Shown: positions 22,740-35,034, counted from the stretch's first letter. The stretch: 64,000 bases of DNA from Perilla frutescens (GCA_026008535.1 BRKX01000007.1:8889001-8953000), one strand, 5' to 3'. A program made the numbers and translations. Notes: generated by a model from the sequence alone, not told the origin.

Positions 22740-24165
22740 GTGAACTTGTGTAATGATTCGAATTTGTGTAAAAATGTATGAATTTGTAAAATGATTCGAA
22801 TGTGTGATAATAATTTTATTTTGTTAAGATTTTCAAGTTGGGGCTATAAGAAAAAAAAAAGTATAATAAAATAAAGAAATGGCCGAGGTGAGCTATGTAA
22901 CTCTTGTCGGGTCTAAGAAAACACTCAAATTTTCAAAAAATTGGCTTAATTAGGGTCTTCCATTACCTTTGGACTTAATGGAAGTTGACAGAATTGTGCT
23001 TGAAATTTGACAGTGAAATTTCAAGGTATATTTCAATGCCTCAGATAATTAATCGAACAAGTTATCATCAAGATTAGATAATACACGTTTGTTTTAACTT
23101 TTGAAGCTCTGATTCATTTTCAACATCTGATGTTGAATCGACTCCTAAATTCACTGATTAAACCGTGATTAATTTGTCTAGTGACTTTGTTTTCCCTTAA
23201 TCACTTTCTCGTATTTCTTTCTTTTGCTTTTTTTTCTATCAGATTTGAAATTTTTAGTCCTCCGATTTGATTTATCAAATTAATTAACTCTTGTGGTTTA
23301 TAGAATTTTTTTCCCATTTTTTTATTCTGCTAATCTTTTTTTTTGGTTAGTCTAGTGGCCACATGCATTAGTTCGTGACCACATCAGACTCAATTACACC
23401 AATTTTGAATTTCGAATTGTTGTAATCATTGCAAAAAAAAAAGTTCATTTTGTTGAGGTAACATTATAAAATTCGTGTTGAAAACTAATATCTGCGTATA
23501 GTTTGTGATATTTAAACCATGTAACACTACCATTTACTACTGCAATGCTTATATTTTCTATAATTATCTATCACTCTTACAATTTTATTTTCAAATATAA
23601 TTCTTCGATTCTCTAGTTTATTTTCCGCATGATGAAAAGTATTGGAATTGCTGGTTCAATTCTTCTAATTTGGAAGAAAAATTCAACATTCTTCCATAAA
23701 ATTTCAACATGCATCTCCCAAATTAGTATTATCGTCCAAATTATTAAATGAATCAGATAATTACCGTAAGAACTCCTTATCAAATATAACTAAACTATCA
23801 CAAATTTCCCCATCAATTTGGAGCGGAAATCACCTCAAGATCATCAAGAAGCTAGCATAGACGAAACTACTACTAACAAGGAATTAATGTGAAACTCTAT
23901 CTTCTGGGTAACATTTTCCTTTTTCAATACATTTATCTCCGCTGAGGATCGAGAACATTAATTTCGATGGAGAAATGAATTTTGACAATTGACAACTGTG
24001 GATTTTACACATCTTTTAAGCACGATTTGATAATTAATTTAGGTGTAATTTGTGTAAATATTATGGTTATGTGCTTATTTTCCTATGTTTTGGAAATTAT
24101 GATGTGGTTGTTCATTTTGCAGTGATTTTTAGCAAATTAATTATTTATTTGATGCAAAGTGATTA
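22740..24165. other. Intergenic, nothing recognised
   Basis: AT-rich single-copy-looking DNA on the left flank of the Copia element. Short ORFs only. Confidence 0.4.
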
Positions 24166-24170
24166 ATTAC

Positions 24171-24488
24171 TGATGAACATTCAGGCACCCTTGTTGATCT
24201 GCCATGCAGCAGCAATTTACATGTATACATATATGCATGCATGTTCTTATATTCAGTTGTCCACGTGTCCATCTGCCCATGCATAGACCACTTTCCTGTG
24301 AGCTCTTCACCGTAGATGCTTGGAGCACACGAATCTCACATGCTAGCTGTCGATCATCTAGCTTCGATAGCACGGTTAAAACTCTTGTATAAATAGAGAT
24401 AGCACATTTCAGTTTCTGTAACTTGAACAATATATCAATGAAATAAATTTTTCTTTGATTTTAATATGCGATTGTGCCAGATTCTACA
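24171..24488 (+). repeat. Copia 5' LTR
   Basis: TGATGAACATTC...CCAGATTCTACA, with a TATA box TATAAATAG at 24388-24396 and a polyadenylation-like AATAAA at 24442-24447, so U3/R/U5 can be placed. It matches 46146-46447, apart from scattered transitions and an extra 16-17 bp near 24225. Confidence 0.95.
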
Positions 24489-24502
24489 TGGTATCAAGAG
24501 CT
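24489..24502 (+). other. Primer-binding site of the Copia element
   Basis: TGGTATCAAGAGCT directly after the LTR matches the initiator-Met tRNA-type PBS (TGGTATCAGAGC), with one extra A. Confidence 0.85.
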
Positions 24503-24565
24503 ATTGATTGTTAGATTCATATTTTCACAGTCAATTTACTGATCTGATTTCGATCGAATTTTGAA

Positions 24566-25023
24566 ATGACAAACAAAAGAACCAACAATTCTCATGGCGA
24601 CAAGCAAGAGAAGAAGAACTAGGTTTTGCTGCCAATACTCCTCTTGAACGGAATGAGCAGAGCAGCGTTGGGATTGCGAGGAAGAACTCTGCAAATTCCA
24701 AAGTTGATTCGACTCCGCAGCTCAATATCAATCAGAATAATGAACGTGGCGATGAATTGCAGCTTGGTTATGCAAGATCAGACATCAATAATCATCGATT
24801 GTTGGAGAATGATGAGCTCTACATAGCACCTAGCGAACATCCTGGTATGCATCTTATTGCAGATCTATTTGATGGTAGAAATTTTCATAATTGGTGCAGA
24901 GCTATCAAAAGAGGTTTAGTGTCTCGAAATAAACTTTGCATTATTGATGGAAGTATGATTGCACCCAGGAAGGATTCTATAGACTATATTGACACGTGGT
25001 CGTTTCGCACTCAAAAATATATT
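24566..25023 (+). pseudogene. Copia gag, N-terminal part (broken)
   Basis: After an ATG at 24566 the frame meets a stop within about 20 codons. It resumes in another frame through a Ser/Asn-rich linker and then the Retrotran_gag_3-like start HPGMHL..DLFDGRNFHNW, which opens the capsid domain. The reading frame is cut at 25023 by the solo LTR 25024-29074 and continues at 29075. The Gag would coat the virus-like particle. It is inactive because of the frameshift, stop and insertion. Confidence 0.85.
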
Positions 25024-26087
25024 TGTAAACTCCTGTGCCCACAGTGAGCGTAGCTAGCCAATGAGTACGGGTCGATCTCACAGAGAGCTGTTGCGATTCT
25101 ATCTTCAAGTAACCAATCACAAAGGGGGTTTTGGTGTTGTCACTAAACTGAATTTAAATCTGCAAAATAAACTAAAGCAAATATCAAATAACAAAAAGTT
25201 CTGGCATTTGAATTAGAATTTGGTTTAAACATAAAACAACTCGATCATGGGCACACCGATTTTCATACATGATAGGTCATCTAGTTATGGTGACCGGATT
25301 CCTCTCTACGTCTCCTCATCCATCCTTTCATTTTAGGTTTAAAAGTGATTCCTCTTCGATTAAACCCCTAACCAGTTACCCACCTCCCGATTTCTCTAAG
25401 AGATGTAAGCAAACAGGCAGCAGTGTGCCCGAGACGGACCCAGATCTGTTGTGTTCAACTGATTCCTCTTGTGCCCACAACACCCCATTAATTCCCTTAT
25501 TACTATATGAACCGACACACAGTCACGATTCGCCAATTCAATTAATAGTGGTGTGCCCTCTTTACCTAACGAGTGATCAACCACATTGGGCACTTCAGAC
25601 ACACACTCACGTGGAACAAGGCTCAAGAATTAACGGAAACTAATCATGCATTACTATGCCCATTTTGGCCTCACGAGTCCAGATTTATACTTAAACCATT
25701 TTCATTATTCAAATGCCAGAATTAAGTGTCTAGCCGAGAAGGCTAGACATAATTGAAACTGCAGAATTTAAAGACATCAAAATAAACAAGAACTTACTGA
25801 ATTAATTTAGCAAAAGCTCAACTCCAACGTTGAGTAATATGAACATAACCTAAGTCCCGAAGGTTTAAGACCTTTCGGATTGTTTTGGCTGCCTAAGCAG
25901 CCTACTGAAAATAAAATGCGGAAATATAAAATGTGAAAATGTTTCTGACTGTCTAAAGATTGTTTTCCCAGAGACTAAACTTGTTTAAATAACTACATTT
26001 CCGAGTAGAGTTTCCCCCACAGGCGGGGGTCTTCTGCTGCAATTTCGAAACGGCGTGCTCTCTCTAATCTTGACTGGATAAGCTTCA

Positions 26088-26180
26088 TGTAACGCCCCAA
26101 ACTACTCTGTTTGGCCACGTCACTTAACATACTTATAACGCCCCAAACTACTCCGTTTGGCCACGTCACTTAACAAATAA
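26088..26180. repeat. 46-bp tandem duplication at the LTR end
   Basis: TAACGCCCCAAACTACT and the following TTTGGCCACGTCACTTAAC occur twice, at 26090 and 26136. The sister LTR at 37549 has only one copy, so the duplication is private to this insertion. Confidence 0.85.
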
Positions 26181-26849
26181 TTCATTTACATGCATTTGCG
26201 TTCTCATAATAAATTAAGCGGAAGCTAAGGTCAAATAGCATAATGAGGTATAACATCATAATTCCGAATATAAATTTTTCTTCCACAATTATAACATGCA
26301 ACCTATCAAAATCTACCATGTCACACAACATCGTATTTAACAGAAGCATAGAATAATCCCATCCACATCATTCGTACAATCATCTAACCTATCGGGCTCA
26401 TAGGTCTTAGACAACCCGCCCGTCTAGCACCCTAGTATAACCATCACAAAATTTAGGGTTCATCGACATATATTTACACAACGTAGGCTCCTAGGTCAAT
26501 CGACCCACCTTTAAATAATTGACATGTTATATCAAGTTAAATAAAATCACAACTATAAAAATCGGGCTAATCCCATTCTCAATAATCGTTAATCATGAGA
26601 TACATAGAACGATCAATGGAATTATAATAATATGCGTATTCAAAGGCATGTAAAAGTTAACACAATCTTGTGGGGGTTCTCTTGTGTTCACAACGCTCCT
26701 ACTCAAGCCTCGACTCCTCAACCTGAAATTCATTGAATGAATGAGGTGAGTATTTAACAACATACTCAGTGGGGAACACTGTAAACAGTTATAGCCAATT
26801 GCACAAGTGAAAATATAACATATGGACTTTTCTTTACTTTGTGGAGACT

Positions 26850-27065
26850 AGTCTCAACCCCGTAGGGTCCAAACATCATGATGTCCCCGTTAATGAACAT
26901 CTTTGGCCCTGTAGGGATGCCCGCAGACATACTACCCCCCAGGGAGGACATTAACAGGTCTATATTCGATCCCAAAGGATCTCTGCCCCGAAGGGTCTCT
27001 TTGTCGACCCCGAAGGATCTCTGTTATGCCCCGAAGGGTCTCTTTTATCTCTGGTCCGAAGACCC
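26850..27065. repeat. Array of short palindromes CCCCGAAGGGTCTCT in LTR B copy 1
   Basis: At least seven related units are present (CCCCGTAGGGTCC, CCCTGTAGGGATG, CCCCCCAGGGAGG, CCCAAAGGATCTCT, CCCCGAAGGGTCTCT, CCCCGAAGGATCTCT, CCCCGAAGGGTCTCT). Each is an imperfect small inverted repeat. The same array is at 38251-38466. Confidence 0.75.
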
Positions 27066-29074
27066 TTCATACTTATACAATCAAAGCACAACAATAACTA
27101 TAACCTTACACGTGTTCACAGTTTAGAGTTACCCCACCTTACTAGACGCTTTCAAATCTTTTCTCAACCTTTGAAACACTTCTTGGCCGTGCACAAGTTG
27201 TCCTCCTCGAGCCCCAATACGTCGCCTAGCACCTTTAAATTTCCTTTCTCATTTTAGATGTCGAATTATACAATTAAATCATAATTTAGACCAAACTCAT
27301 GATATACTTCGCTTTAAGGTCTTCAAACATACCCACATATACAACCATGGATATACAAGCTCATACTATGATTTTGGACACAAAATACATACTAAAACTC
27401 TTTGAAACATTTAATCGAACACATTACGTGCACTCATTTAAACCACACGATCAAGACACAATTTAAATCCTTTAAACCCAATATTTCAAATACAAACACC
27501 TTCATCCTAGGGCTCTAGCATACATGAAAATCAACTTCATAAAGACATCACATCACCTCCATCCAAACATCAACAAAACAAGGGGAAATTAGGGCAAAAA
27601 AATCCAAACCCTAGCAACAATGAACCATAGAAATTCGATATAACTTCACATATAGCTTCAAGGAGGTAAATAAATCATATGTTCAAGGTATCAAGGCAAG
27701 AAGATCAACAAAATCGAAGAACCCTAATTTTGGGCATGAACCCTAAGTTCAAAATAGCAAGAAATTGGTGTTTAATCACCATGAAGAAGAGGGTATGAAG
27801 TTACCTTAGTTGATGGATGATGATAAGAGAATCCTCTCCCAAAGCTTGAAGAACTCCTTGAGAGAAGTTGGGAAGAAATCGTCCAAGAGTGAAGAGAATG
27901 GAAGAAATGGGTGAAGTGTGGTATTTATAGGGTGGAATTTCCGAAACGGGGTGCGGCCTAGGGGTGGTCGCGCTCGGAGGTCGCGCTCGAGACAAAGAAA
28001 AACAGCTCTCTGAAGTGGTGTCACGCGACCCCAACGGGTCGAGCCTCCAGGTCGCGTTGCAGAGCCTCTGCCACGCGGCCTGGACCAGGTCGCGCCTGAT
28101 GGTCACGCCCAGACTGTAGATTTTTGAAAGAGCTTCGATTTGAGTACTTATGGGCCTCGTGGTTCCAACCGAGTCAAAAGTTATGATCTCCGGATGAAAC
28201 CCTACCGAAACTCAGTGAGACCCTCGATTTATGCTATTTTCGAAAACACATACAATACGCAACTTGAATTTTCAAAACATATTTACTACTCATTTAATGC
28301 ACACACCGAAATCACATAAAATTAAGGTATGGCAAATCATAAAATTAAACGCAATTACAATCATTCCTTAACACATAACTCGACATTTTAGTATTAAAAA
28401 TTCAAACTGTATTATATAGTCAGTATAATACCACTGTGCTATGACGTATCGGCTCGAGTGAGATAACCTACACTAAAACAACAGCATAATATACAAACAT
28501 ACCATCATAATTAATATTCAAACAATATTAATTCAAATTCATTTTCCAAAATTATAATTCATAATTTAGAAAAAGGGACGGGTTATCACACTTCAGCTCT
28601 ATCAAATCCCTATTTTTTAGGGATTGCTCTTATCTCCTTCGATTGAGCTTATCTCTTTGTTGCAGCGCCTTCTAGGAGTCCATCTTAGTTCCAACTCTCC
28701 ATCGGACGTGTAGCTATCTTCCACCATCTCTCTTCCAACTGATTTTCGAGTTTCACGGGAATGCCCATTCTGACCTGTGGTCGAGTCTGTGCAAGTACTG
28801 TGGGCATGGCATCATCTGTCAGCTCCATCCGTATCTGATATGCCCACTTCACTGACCGAATGTGGGATGGATACTGAAGAAGTGCCATGTGCCTCTGAGG
28901 AACATATGTGTAAGATAAACATGAATAACTGGGCGTAAAATGCCCCTTCCGCCAGACTCGACTCTTGAAATGCCCTTTGACCGCAACCTGGTTCTTTTCG
29001 ACTCAAAACACACTAAAAAGGACATTTATAGAGGATAAAATGCCCATAAAAACACGAAATAAATGGACTTATCA

Positions 29075-29684
29075 ATATGCAGTGGCTCAAGGTTGATTAC
29101 ATTGTATTTAATTGGATAAGTAACTCAATGCTTAAGGAGATAGCTCGTGGTTTTCAAAATCTGGATACATCTCAACAATTATGGGAAGAGTTATACAAAC
29201 GGTTTGATAAAAGAAATGGTCCACGAATTTATAAACTACGTAGAGAGATAGAAACTTACACTCATCATAATCAAAGTGTGATGGTCTATTTTAACAATTG
29301 GAATGGTTTATGGGATGATTTAGCTCTATTAAAAAATTTTAGAACCTGTACATGTGCGGCTTTAGAAGATAGTAAGGCTGATCTAGAAGAAGAACATATG
29401 ATGCAATTTTTGATGGGATTGAATGACTGATTTGATGCTCTAAAGTAGAAAATTTTAATCCTAAATCCATTACCTTCGGTTATTCAAGCCTATGCAATGG
29501 TTCTTCAAGTAGAAGAACAGATCAAAGTTTCTAGTCATCTCTCAGAAGGACTGGATCATAGTGCAATGAATAGCACTCAGAAATGAGGGTTCATGAAGGA
29601 TACCTTCAAGAGGAGAATGAGTAAAGAAGAGAAGAGCAAACTAAAGTGTGATCACTGTGGTGGTACAGGTCACTTGAAATCTAA
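29075..29684 (+). pseudogene. Copia gag, C-terminal part with zinc knuckle (broken)
   Basis: The gag domain resumes immediately after the solo LTR (WISNSMLKEI, then LWEELYKRF and the SVMVYFNNWNGLWDDL helix; MQFLMGLND motif), typical of Copia capsid. In-frame TGA/TAG codons follow LND. Near 29648 the zinc knuckle starts as CDHCGGTGHLKS, and its last part lies beyond the MITE at 30617. There the final Cys position reads Tyr, so the CX2CX4HX4C knuckle is damaged. Confidence 0.85.
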
Positions 29685-30613
29685 GGACGTGATTGGTATG
29701 GTGGAATGGAATGGAATAGAATGGTGATTCCTATGTCCATTCCCATTCCACCGATTGGTATAGTTTAAAATCGGGAATCACCATTCCCGATGGAATTGCT
29801 ATTCCCAAAGGAAGGGGAATAGCCATTCCACCCACCCCCATGGGTTTAGCTATTCCCAATGACCAAAAAAATTGATATATGATATATTTATACATAATCA
29901 TGTTTTATAATATTATTTTATTATATTTAGAAAAATAAATCAAAAATCAAATTATATAATTTATTATTATTATTATTATTAATTATTTTTATATTATTTA
30001 TTTATTTTCAAAATATAATTTAAATATATATATATATATATATGTTAAAATCAAATTTTAATAGCTTTTATAACTTTGTTGAAGAAAAATGAAATTGATG
30101 CCCAAATAAATATACCATAAAAATATGTTATAAAACAATATAAAATATTTATATATTTGACAAAATTTAATATATTCAAATGAAAAATTGAAATGTTAAA
30201 GTATTTTTCTATGAAGTAAAAAATATTTTTATTAATTTATACAAATTATTATATATTGATTAATTAAATATTTTAGAATAAAATTTTTCAATAAAATAAA
30301 TAAATTATAATTTTCTAAAAAAAATTAGAAAAATCATATATTAAAAAAGAAAAATGAAATTTAGAAATATAAAAGATAAATTAAGCCATGTGTTGATATT
30401 TATTAGCTATTACGCACACTTTATTCATTTATAAAAAAAATTTAAAGCACATAAAATATTCATTATATAAGATTAAAAAAAATGAAATTTCATTCCGTTC
30501 TTCATTCCGTAGACATACCAATCATAAGAATAGTCATTTCATTCAGGCACTCATTCCATTCCTAAATTCATTCCATTCATACCTATTTTCATTCTATCAT
30601 ACCAATCACGTCC
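29685..30613. mobile_element. PIF/Harbinger (Tourist-like) MITE
   Basis: Perfect 16-bp TIR GGACGTGATTGGTATG at the left, inverted at the right, extended imperfectly by GGAATGGAATG-type sequence. The TSD TAA (29682-29684 and 30614-30616) fits the 3-bp TAA/TTA preference of Harbinger elements. 929 bp, about 80% AT in the middle, no transposase. It split the Copia gag zinc knuckle, and the knuckle continues in frame after excision of the MITE and one TAA. Confidence 0.9.
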
Positions 30614-30616
30614 TAA

Positions 30617-31135
30617 TTATTTTGAACTCATAAGAGTTCCAAATTGGCATAAAAAACTCAAGACTGAAAAGACCAAAGGAAAGGCATATTCTGCAGCACC
30701 TTGGGATGGAGAAGGGAAAGTAGAAGAAGGAATATCTAAAAAGATGATAACATGAGAGTTATCTGATGATGCCATTAGTGGGGTGAGTAAGCTTATATAA
30801 TCTGAATTGGCTAAACACTTGACTCATTACTTTCAAAAAGGGAGTAAAGGGAAATGTAAAACATCTGAGGGACCTGTGAGTTTAGCTAATCTGGCAGAAT
30901 TGGATTTAGGATCCTCTCCCATTGACTTTAAAGGGCATTAGGCATTTGGTGCTACACCTGTTATTTCTAGAGAGGATTGGATAGTTGACTCTGGGGCCAG
31001 TAATCACATGTGTCATCACATTGGTTTGCTAACAGATATCAAACGGCTCAAGCACCCTCTGCAGATCTTTATTCCAGATGGTAGTAGTGTATGAGTGTTC
31101 CTGGCTGGGAATGCCAAACTTACCAATGATATAGA
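30617..31135 (+). pseudogene. Copia gag end and protease (broken)
   Basis: Lys-rich linker, then the aspartic protease active site WIVDSGASNHMCHH (near 30978) in normal Copia context, followed by the PDGSS segment. At least four in-frame stops precede or follow it, each one transition from a sense codon. Coding stops at 31135, where a 10.7 kb block is inserted. It resumes in frame at 41808. Confidence 0.88.
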
Positions 31136-31137
31136 TC

Positions 31138-31323
31138 CCAAAATATTATCCAGCTCCAGACATTGCAAGACAAGGTACATGCAATGAGATTGGAAAGACT
31201 ACAAGTTGTGATATTCTAGTTTCGAGACAGTATCCAGCAAGCAAGATGCCCAGAAAAATTAGGTGTGTTGATGTTGGAGCGAATAAAAGCAAATGCACTT
31301 GTGAAATTGTTTGTGACTCATAA
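31138..31323 (+). pseudogene. Defensin-like exon 2 duplicate without exon 1
   Basis: Homologous to exon 2 of the gene at 34432-34934, starting about five bases inside that exon. No intron, signal-peptide exon or promoter is present; Copia protease sequence lies directly upstream. The frame is still open for about 60 codons to TAA at 31321-31323. Six of the seven mature cysteines are kept, but the first has become Tyr. The C-terminal third (…CVDVGANKSKCTCEIVC) is identical to the intact gene, whereas the N-terminal half differs at many positions. Homology continues some 500-600 bp into the 3' flank. Confidence 0.85.
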
Positions 31324-32058
31324 ATTAATAAGAAAAACTAACTTAGAAATATAAGATGTATGTTTTTGTGTGATCGATAATCATGGTATGTCCCAATTGG
31401 GAGTTTTTGAAACAAAAGTTTAAATTTATGTTTTTGTTATTTTAATATCATAAGCTCTTGTATTTGAATGTTTGTTTTTATTTAATTTTGTTATTGTATG
31501 TTATTATTATCCTATTTTTTTCTAATTTTTATATTGAGCAAAAGTTCTAATAGCCACCTCGATTATTCATTAGCGTCCACATTGCATTCTCCTTATCTAT
31601 TAATTATTCTGCTCATCAATCTCAATTTTCTAAAATGGCTTCACATTGCCTTTCGTTAATGCAAAATTTAACATTGTTAGCAATTACACATATCGACAAA
31701 AATGTTTCTCACACACTTCGTTTTACACACTTTTACACTCAACTTTTCATATGCTTTAACAAACAATTTTACACACACATACACACACTCTAACTTACTT
31801 TTTCACACACAAATGTTAGAATTCAATGCATTAATTAGGATTTAAGAGTCATAAACCACTCCACAAAGTAATATCAATAAGTGAAATTATTTATCTGAAA
31901 TGAATCAATTTTATATTACAAATAATTAATTACTATATGCTAAATAAAATAATTAAGAATTTTCTATACAAACAAAAAATTTTACGTTAAATTCATCAAT
32001 GAAATGTTTGAAAATGTCTTATTTGTTCAATGGGCCAAACATTTAACATGAAAGCATA

Positions 32059-32323
32059 CTTCATCCATTTCAAAATAATTGTCGTTTTAGCACTTCAGTT
32101 TTGTTTCATAAAGAATCTCGTTATAAACATTCGATGTGAAAAGTCATTTTTTTCCGAGGTGCATTCATGTATTATTTATTATATTCAAACATCCCCTTGT
32201 TGACTTGTTATTGAGATAAATAAAATTAAATAAAGGTGAATAAGCTACATAGTTTGATTATTTTATTAATATGTGTGCGTTTCAGCATTTCTCCAAAACG
32301 ACATTTATTCTAAAATGGAGGGA
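32059..32323. mobile_element. Stowaway-like MITE 6
   Basis: The left end CTTCATCCATTTCAAAATAA and a right end reading inversely as TTCCCTCCATTTTAGAATAA form a TIR of about 30 bp, with TA on both flanks. 265 bp. Confidence 0.85.
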
Positions 32324-34320
32324 ATACTTATTTCAACGTCAAAATGCTTGGAGAACATTTAAACAAGTTTGAATGTACCTGTTTTAAAATTAATATTAAA
32401 AAAATTAATACAATATTAAAATTATATCAAAATATGAAAAATTAGATCCAAAGCATATCTTCTATTCTTAGGATTTTTCATTCTTCGATTTTCCTCTCTT
32501 ATTTTTGATACTAATCGATTAATTCTTCTTGAAAATTTTTATTCATCTTAAAATTTCCGTAGCTATTTGCAACTAACACCGCTGTGTTCATCTTCACCTT
32601 CAATTCCGGTCTATCTTCAATCAATGTGAAGATATTTTATATTTTGAAGCATAAAATTAGCATTCTTTTTACACCATTTGTTTCGATTTGTAGACAATGT
32701 CTTAAACTTTATTTTTGGCACCACATCATTCTTATATCTACTATTATAAAATAGGTCATCACTTGGTAAGTTTGCGTGAAATTCAAAAGTTCAAATTATG
32801 TAACAGCCCATTTCCAAATTAAATGTTAACTTATTTACTTGTGATATTTATTTAGTTTAACACACGAAAATTATGATATTTTAATTATTCGAGTTGTCAT
32901 TTTGATAACTCCCAGATTTGCTTCAAGCAGAGTTCCAATAAATGTGCTTATTTTGATATATCTTTATTTGATATATTATTTTAGTCTGCTTGTTTATTCG
33001 TGAGTTCGTGAAAATTATTTAGATTATTGTCTTCCATAAATGCCAAAGGGGTGATTGTCAGTGTCATTCTTATGCACTTGTTTATTTGGACATTTTATGT
33101 CCGCAAATATGTTCGTGGATCCGTTCCTGATATGGTGAGTTGTGCGAATAATAGGACAATTTGTGACTATTCTTCTTGATCTTCAAGGAACTGTCCCTGA
33201 CAATTTATAAATGGTTGTTTTCTTGCGAAAGAGATCCTCCATGATTTTTTTAAATTCCAAGGAACGCCTGCCTTGTGGAGTAGATGTTGTGTTGATTTGA
33301 ACCATCGCCACCAAGGAATGCATCTACACCCACATGGAAAGAATTACAAACTCTGGATCAACTTCCAAACAGAAAAGGATTGAAGATCATTGAGTCACTC
33401 TGGGTCGTTGCATTATAAGAAGACCGATTTCATGGAAGATTGATATGCGAGATATTATTGATTCATTGGGTTTATTATTTGTCAGTCATCTATTTGTAAG
33501 CTTGTAATAACTAGAGTTGTTCCTTAAACTGTTTAATATGATAATCTAGCACAGTTAGTATTTTTGTGAGAGATTGCAAGTGAAGTTGTGGGGTAGCTAT
33601 GGTAGGCTATCTTACATGGTTGTGAGGGGACCTCACTGCTTTTGTTAACAAAAGAGTTCGTGTTGTAAAAAATGGTGGCATAATGAGGGATTCCTTTATG
33701 TATAAGTATCTTTAATAGTCTTCACGAAGGAGTATTGAACGGATCTTCAGTTTGTTCTTATTTATGTCCATAACAAGTTTACGCCATACACTAAAAATAC
33801 ATATGGACAGATACTTAATTTCAACTTGTAAACATCAAATCGATACAATGAGAATAGAAAATAGGTAACCATTTAGGTTGACCTACTGTTATATAGTGGT
33901 ATGACTCATGGCCAAAGGTCGTAAGTAAAATTTAGCATCATCTTTAGATCGAGAGACTTTGACACACAAATTTTTAAATATGATTTACATGTCATATATG
34001 TTTGCATGGTATTGCATAAGAGTCTGATTTATTCACTAGAGACCCTCAAGTAGTGGGTTATTTTTGTTAAAAAACATAAGAAAAAATAGAATTAATTGAA
34101 AATAAAAATTATATTTTGAATAATTCAAGTAAAATGAATTTATTGAATACCAATTTCACTAGAGATATGTGGTGTAATAAATTTGAGGATGAATTTGAAA
34201 TCAATTTGGATATAGTTAAGGGATCAAAATTTATCATATCCCTAATAAATATTTGATTGCTCAAGATTAGATTATATTAATTAACTTTGATGGTTGGATT
34301 ATTAACCAACAAACTTCTTA
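32324..34320. other. Non-coding DNA with LTR-like segment
   Basis: 33030-33700 has the base composition and wording of a plant LTR/leader, but no termini, PBS or coding domain. 'tgtaacagcccattt' near 32801 could be a degraded LTR start. No gene is supported. Confidence 0.35.
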
Positions 34321-34326
34321 AACACC

Positions 34327-34334
34327 TATAAAAA
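34327..34334 (+). promoter_or_regulatory. TATA box of the defensin-like gene
   Basis: TATAAAAA lies about 105 bp upstream of the ATG, followed by an A/T-rich leader. No other core promoter is visible. Confidence 0.6.
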
Positions 34335-34431
34335 CAACTCTTTAAGTCTCAAGTTTTCTTATTATTTATAACTATTATTTCAAGTGAATTCTTTTAAGGA
34401 AAATAAATTGAGACTGAAAATAATCAGAAAG

Positions 34432-34934
34432 ATGAAAAACTTTGCTATAATCTCCATGCTTTGTCTAGCAGTTTTGCTGCCTCTGTTTGTCCCATCTTTG
34501 GGTAATATATTTTCAAAGTTTTTATATTCTAAAAATTATCATCCATGTTTTATTATATTCGAATACCCATAGTGGATGCCGATAGGTGCGCATAGGGGTC
34601 TTCCGACCTAAAAAGTCAATTATGAAATCATCATTCCACCAACACATACTGTCACATTATTAATTTTAGATTTTGTATTATATATATGCTTGTTATCCTT
34701 AACATTTTTCTATGCTAATTGTATTTATTAATATTATTATTTTTAGGGCAACCAAAATATTGTCCAGCTCCAGACATTCCAAGACAAGCCGCATGCAATG
34801 ATGGAACGACTGCAACTTGTGATATTCTAGTTTTGGGTCAGTATCCACCAAGCAAGATGCCAAGAAAAATTATGTGTGTTGATGTTGGCGCAAATAAAAG
34901 CAAATGCACTTGTGAAATTGTTTGTGGCTCATAA
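34432..34934 (+). CDS. Small secreted cysteine-rich (defensin-like) protein, two exons
   Basis: Exon 1 is 34432-34501 and exon 2 is 34747-34934, separated by a 245-bp AT-rich intron with GTAATA and TTTTTAG ends. Joined, they encode about 85 residues. The first 23 are a classic signal peptide: Met-Lys-Asn, then a Leu/Val/Ile-rich core ending near PSLG. The mature part of about 60 residues has seven cysteines spaced C-X10-C-X7-C-X18-C-X9-C-X-C-X3-C, the CXC and final CX3C being reminiscent of plant defensin-like/LCR/SCR peptides. The single phase-1 intron just after the signal peptide is also typical of that gene class. An odd number of cysteines and no CXXXC mean the fold assignment is tentative. 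It has TATA and poly(A) signals, and no lesion. It sits inside a dead Copia element, with a broken duplicate 3.6 kb upstream. Role unknown: defence or cell signalling is possible. Confidence 0.8.
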
Positions 34935-35026
34935 ATTAATAAGGAAAACTGACTAAGAAATATAATATAAGATGTATGTTTTTGTATGATCAATAATCAA
35001 GGTCAATCCTAATTGGGAGTTTTTGA

Positions 35027-35034
35027 AATAAAAG
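35027..35034 (+). terminator. Poly(A) signal of the defensin-like gene
   Basis: AAATAAAA lies about 95 bp past the stop codon. The homologous position in the upstream duplicate reads AAACAAAA, so the signal is lost there. Confidence 0.5.

Larger units (their letters stand above)
26088..28590 (-). mobile_element. Solo LTR (family B, copy 1)
   Basis: TGTAACGCCCC...GGGTTATCACA, with perfect 5-bp target duplications CTTCA (26083-26087 and 28591-28595). No internal coding region, so it is a solo LTR, of the size and termini usual for chromovirus-type Ty3/gypsy elements (inference from end sequence only). The minus strand has a perfect TATAAATA box (plus-strand 27922-27929) followed by a leader and a possible splice donor near 27805, which sets the orientation. 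The terminal 46 bp is tandemly duplicated (26088-26180). A CpG-rich block (27945-28110) lies just upstream of the TATA box. Second copy: 37549-39948. Confidence 0.88.
25024..29074 (-). mobile_element. Solo LTR (family A), minus orientation, itself interrupted
   Basis: Begins TGTAAACTCC and ends GGACTTATCA on the plus strand (TG...CA). The flanks ATATT (25019-25023) and ATATG (29075-29079) look like a 5-bp duplication with one change. Removing the inner element 26088-28590 leaves about 1.54 kb with no coding domain. Removing both elements restores the Copia gag frame. On the minus strand a TATAAATG box occurs near the 5' end (plus-strand about 29028-29035). The family is not recognised; phrases like 'gggtcgatctcacagagag' are common in plant LTR ends. 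Confidence 0.65.

Noticed and set aside
24204..24430. ORFs inside the Copia LTRs (also 45979-46389)
   Set aside because: LTR regulatory sequence; the frames are not conserved between the two LTRs beyond DNA identity.
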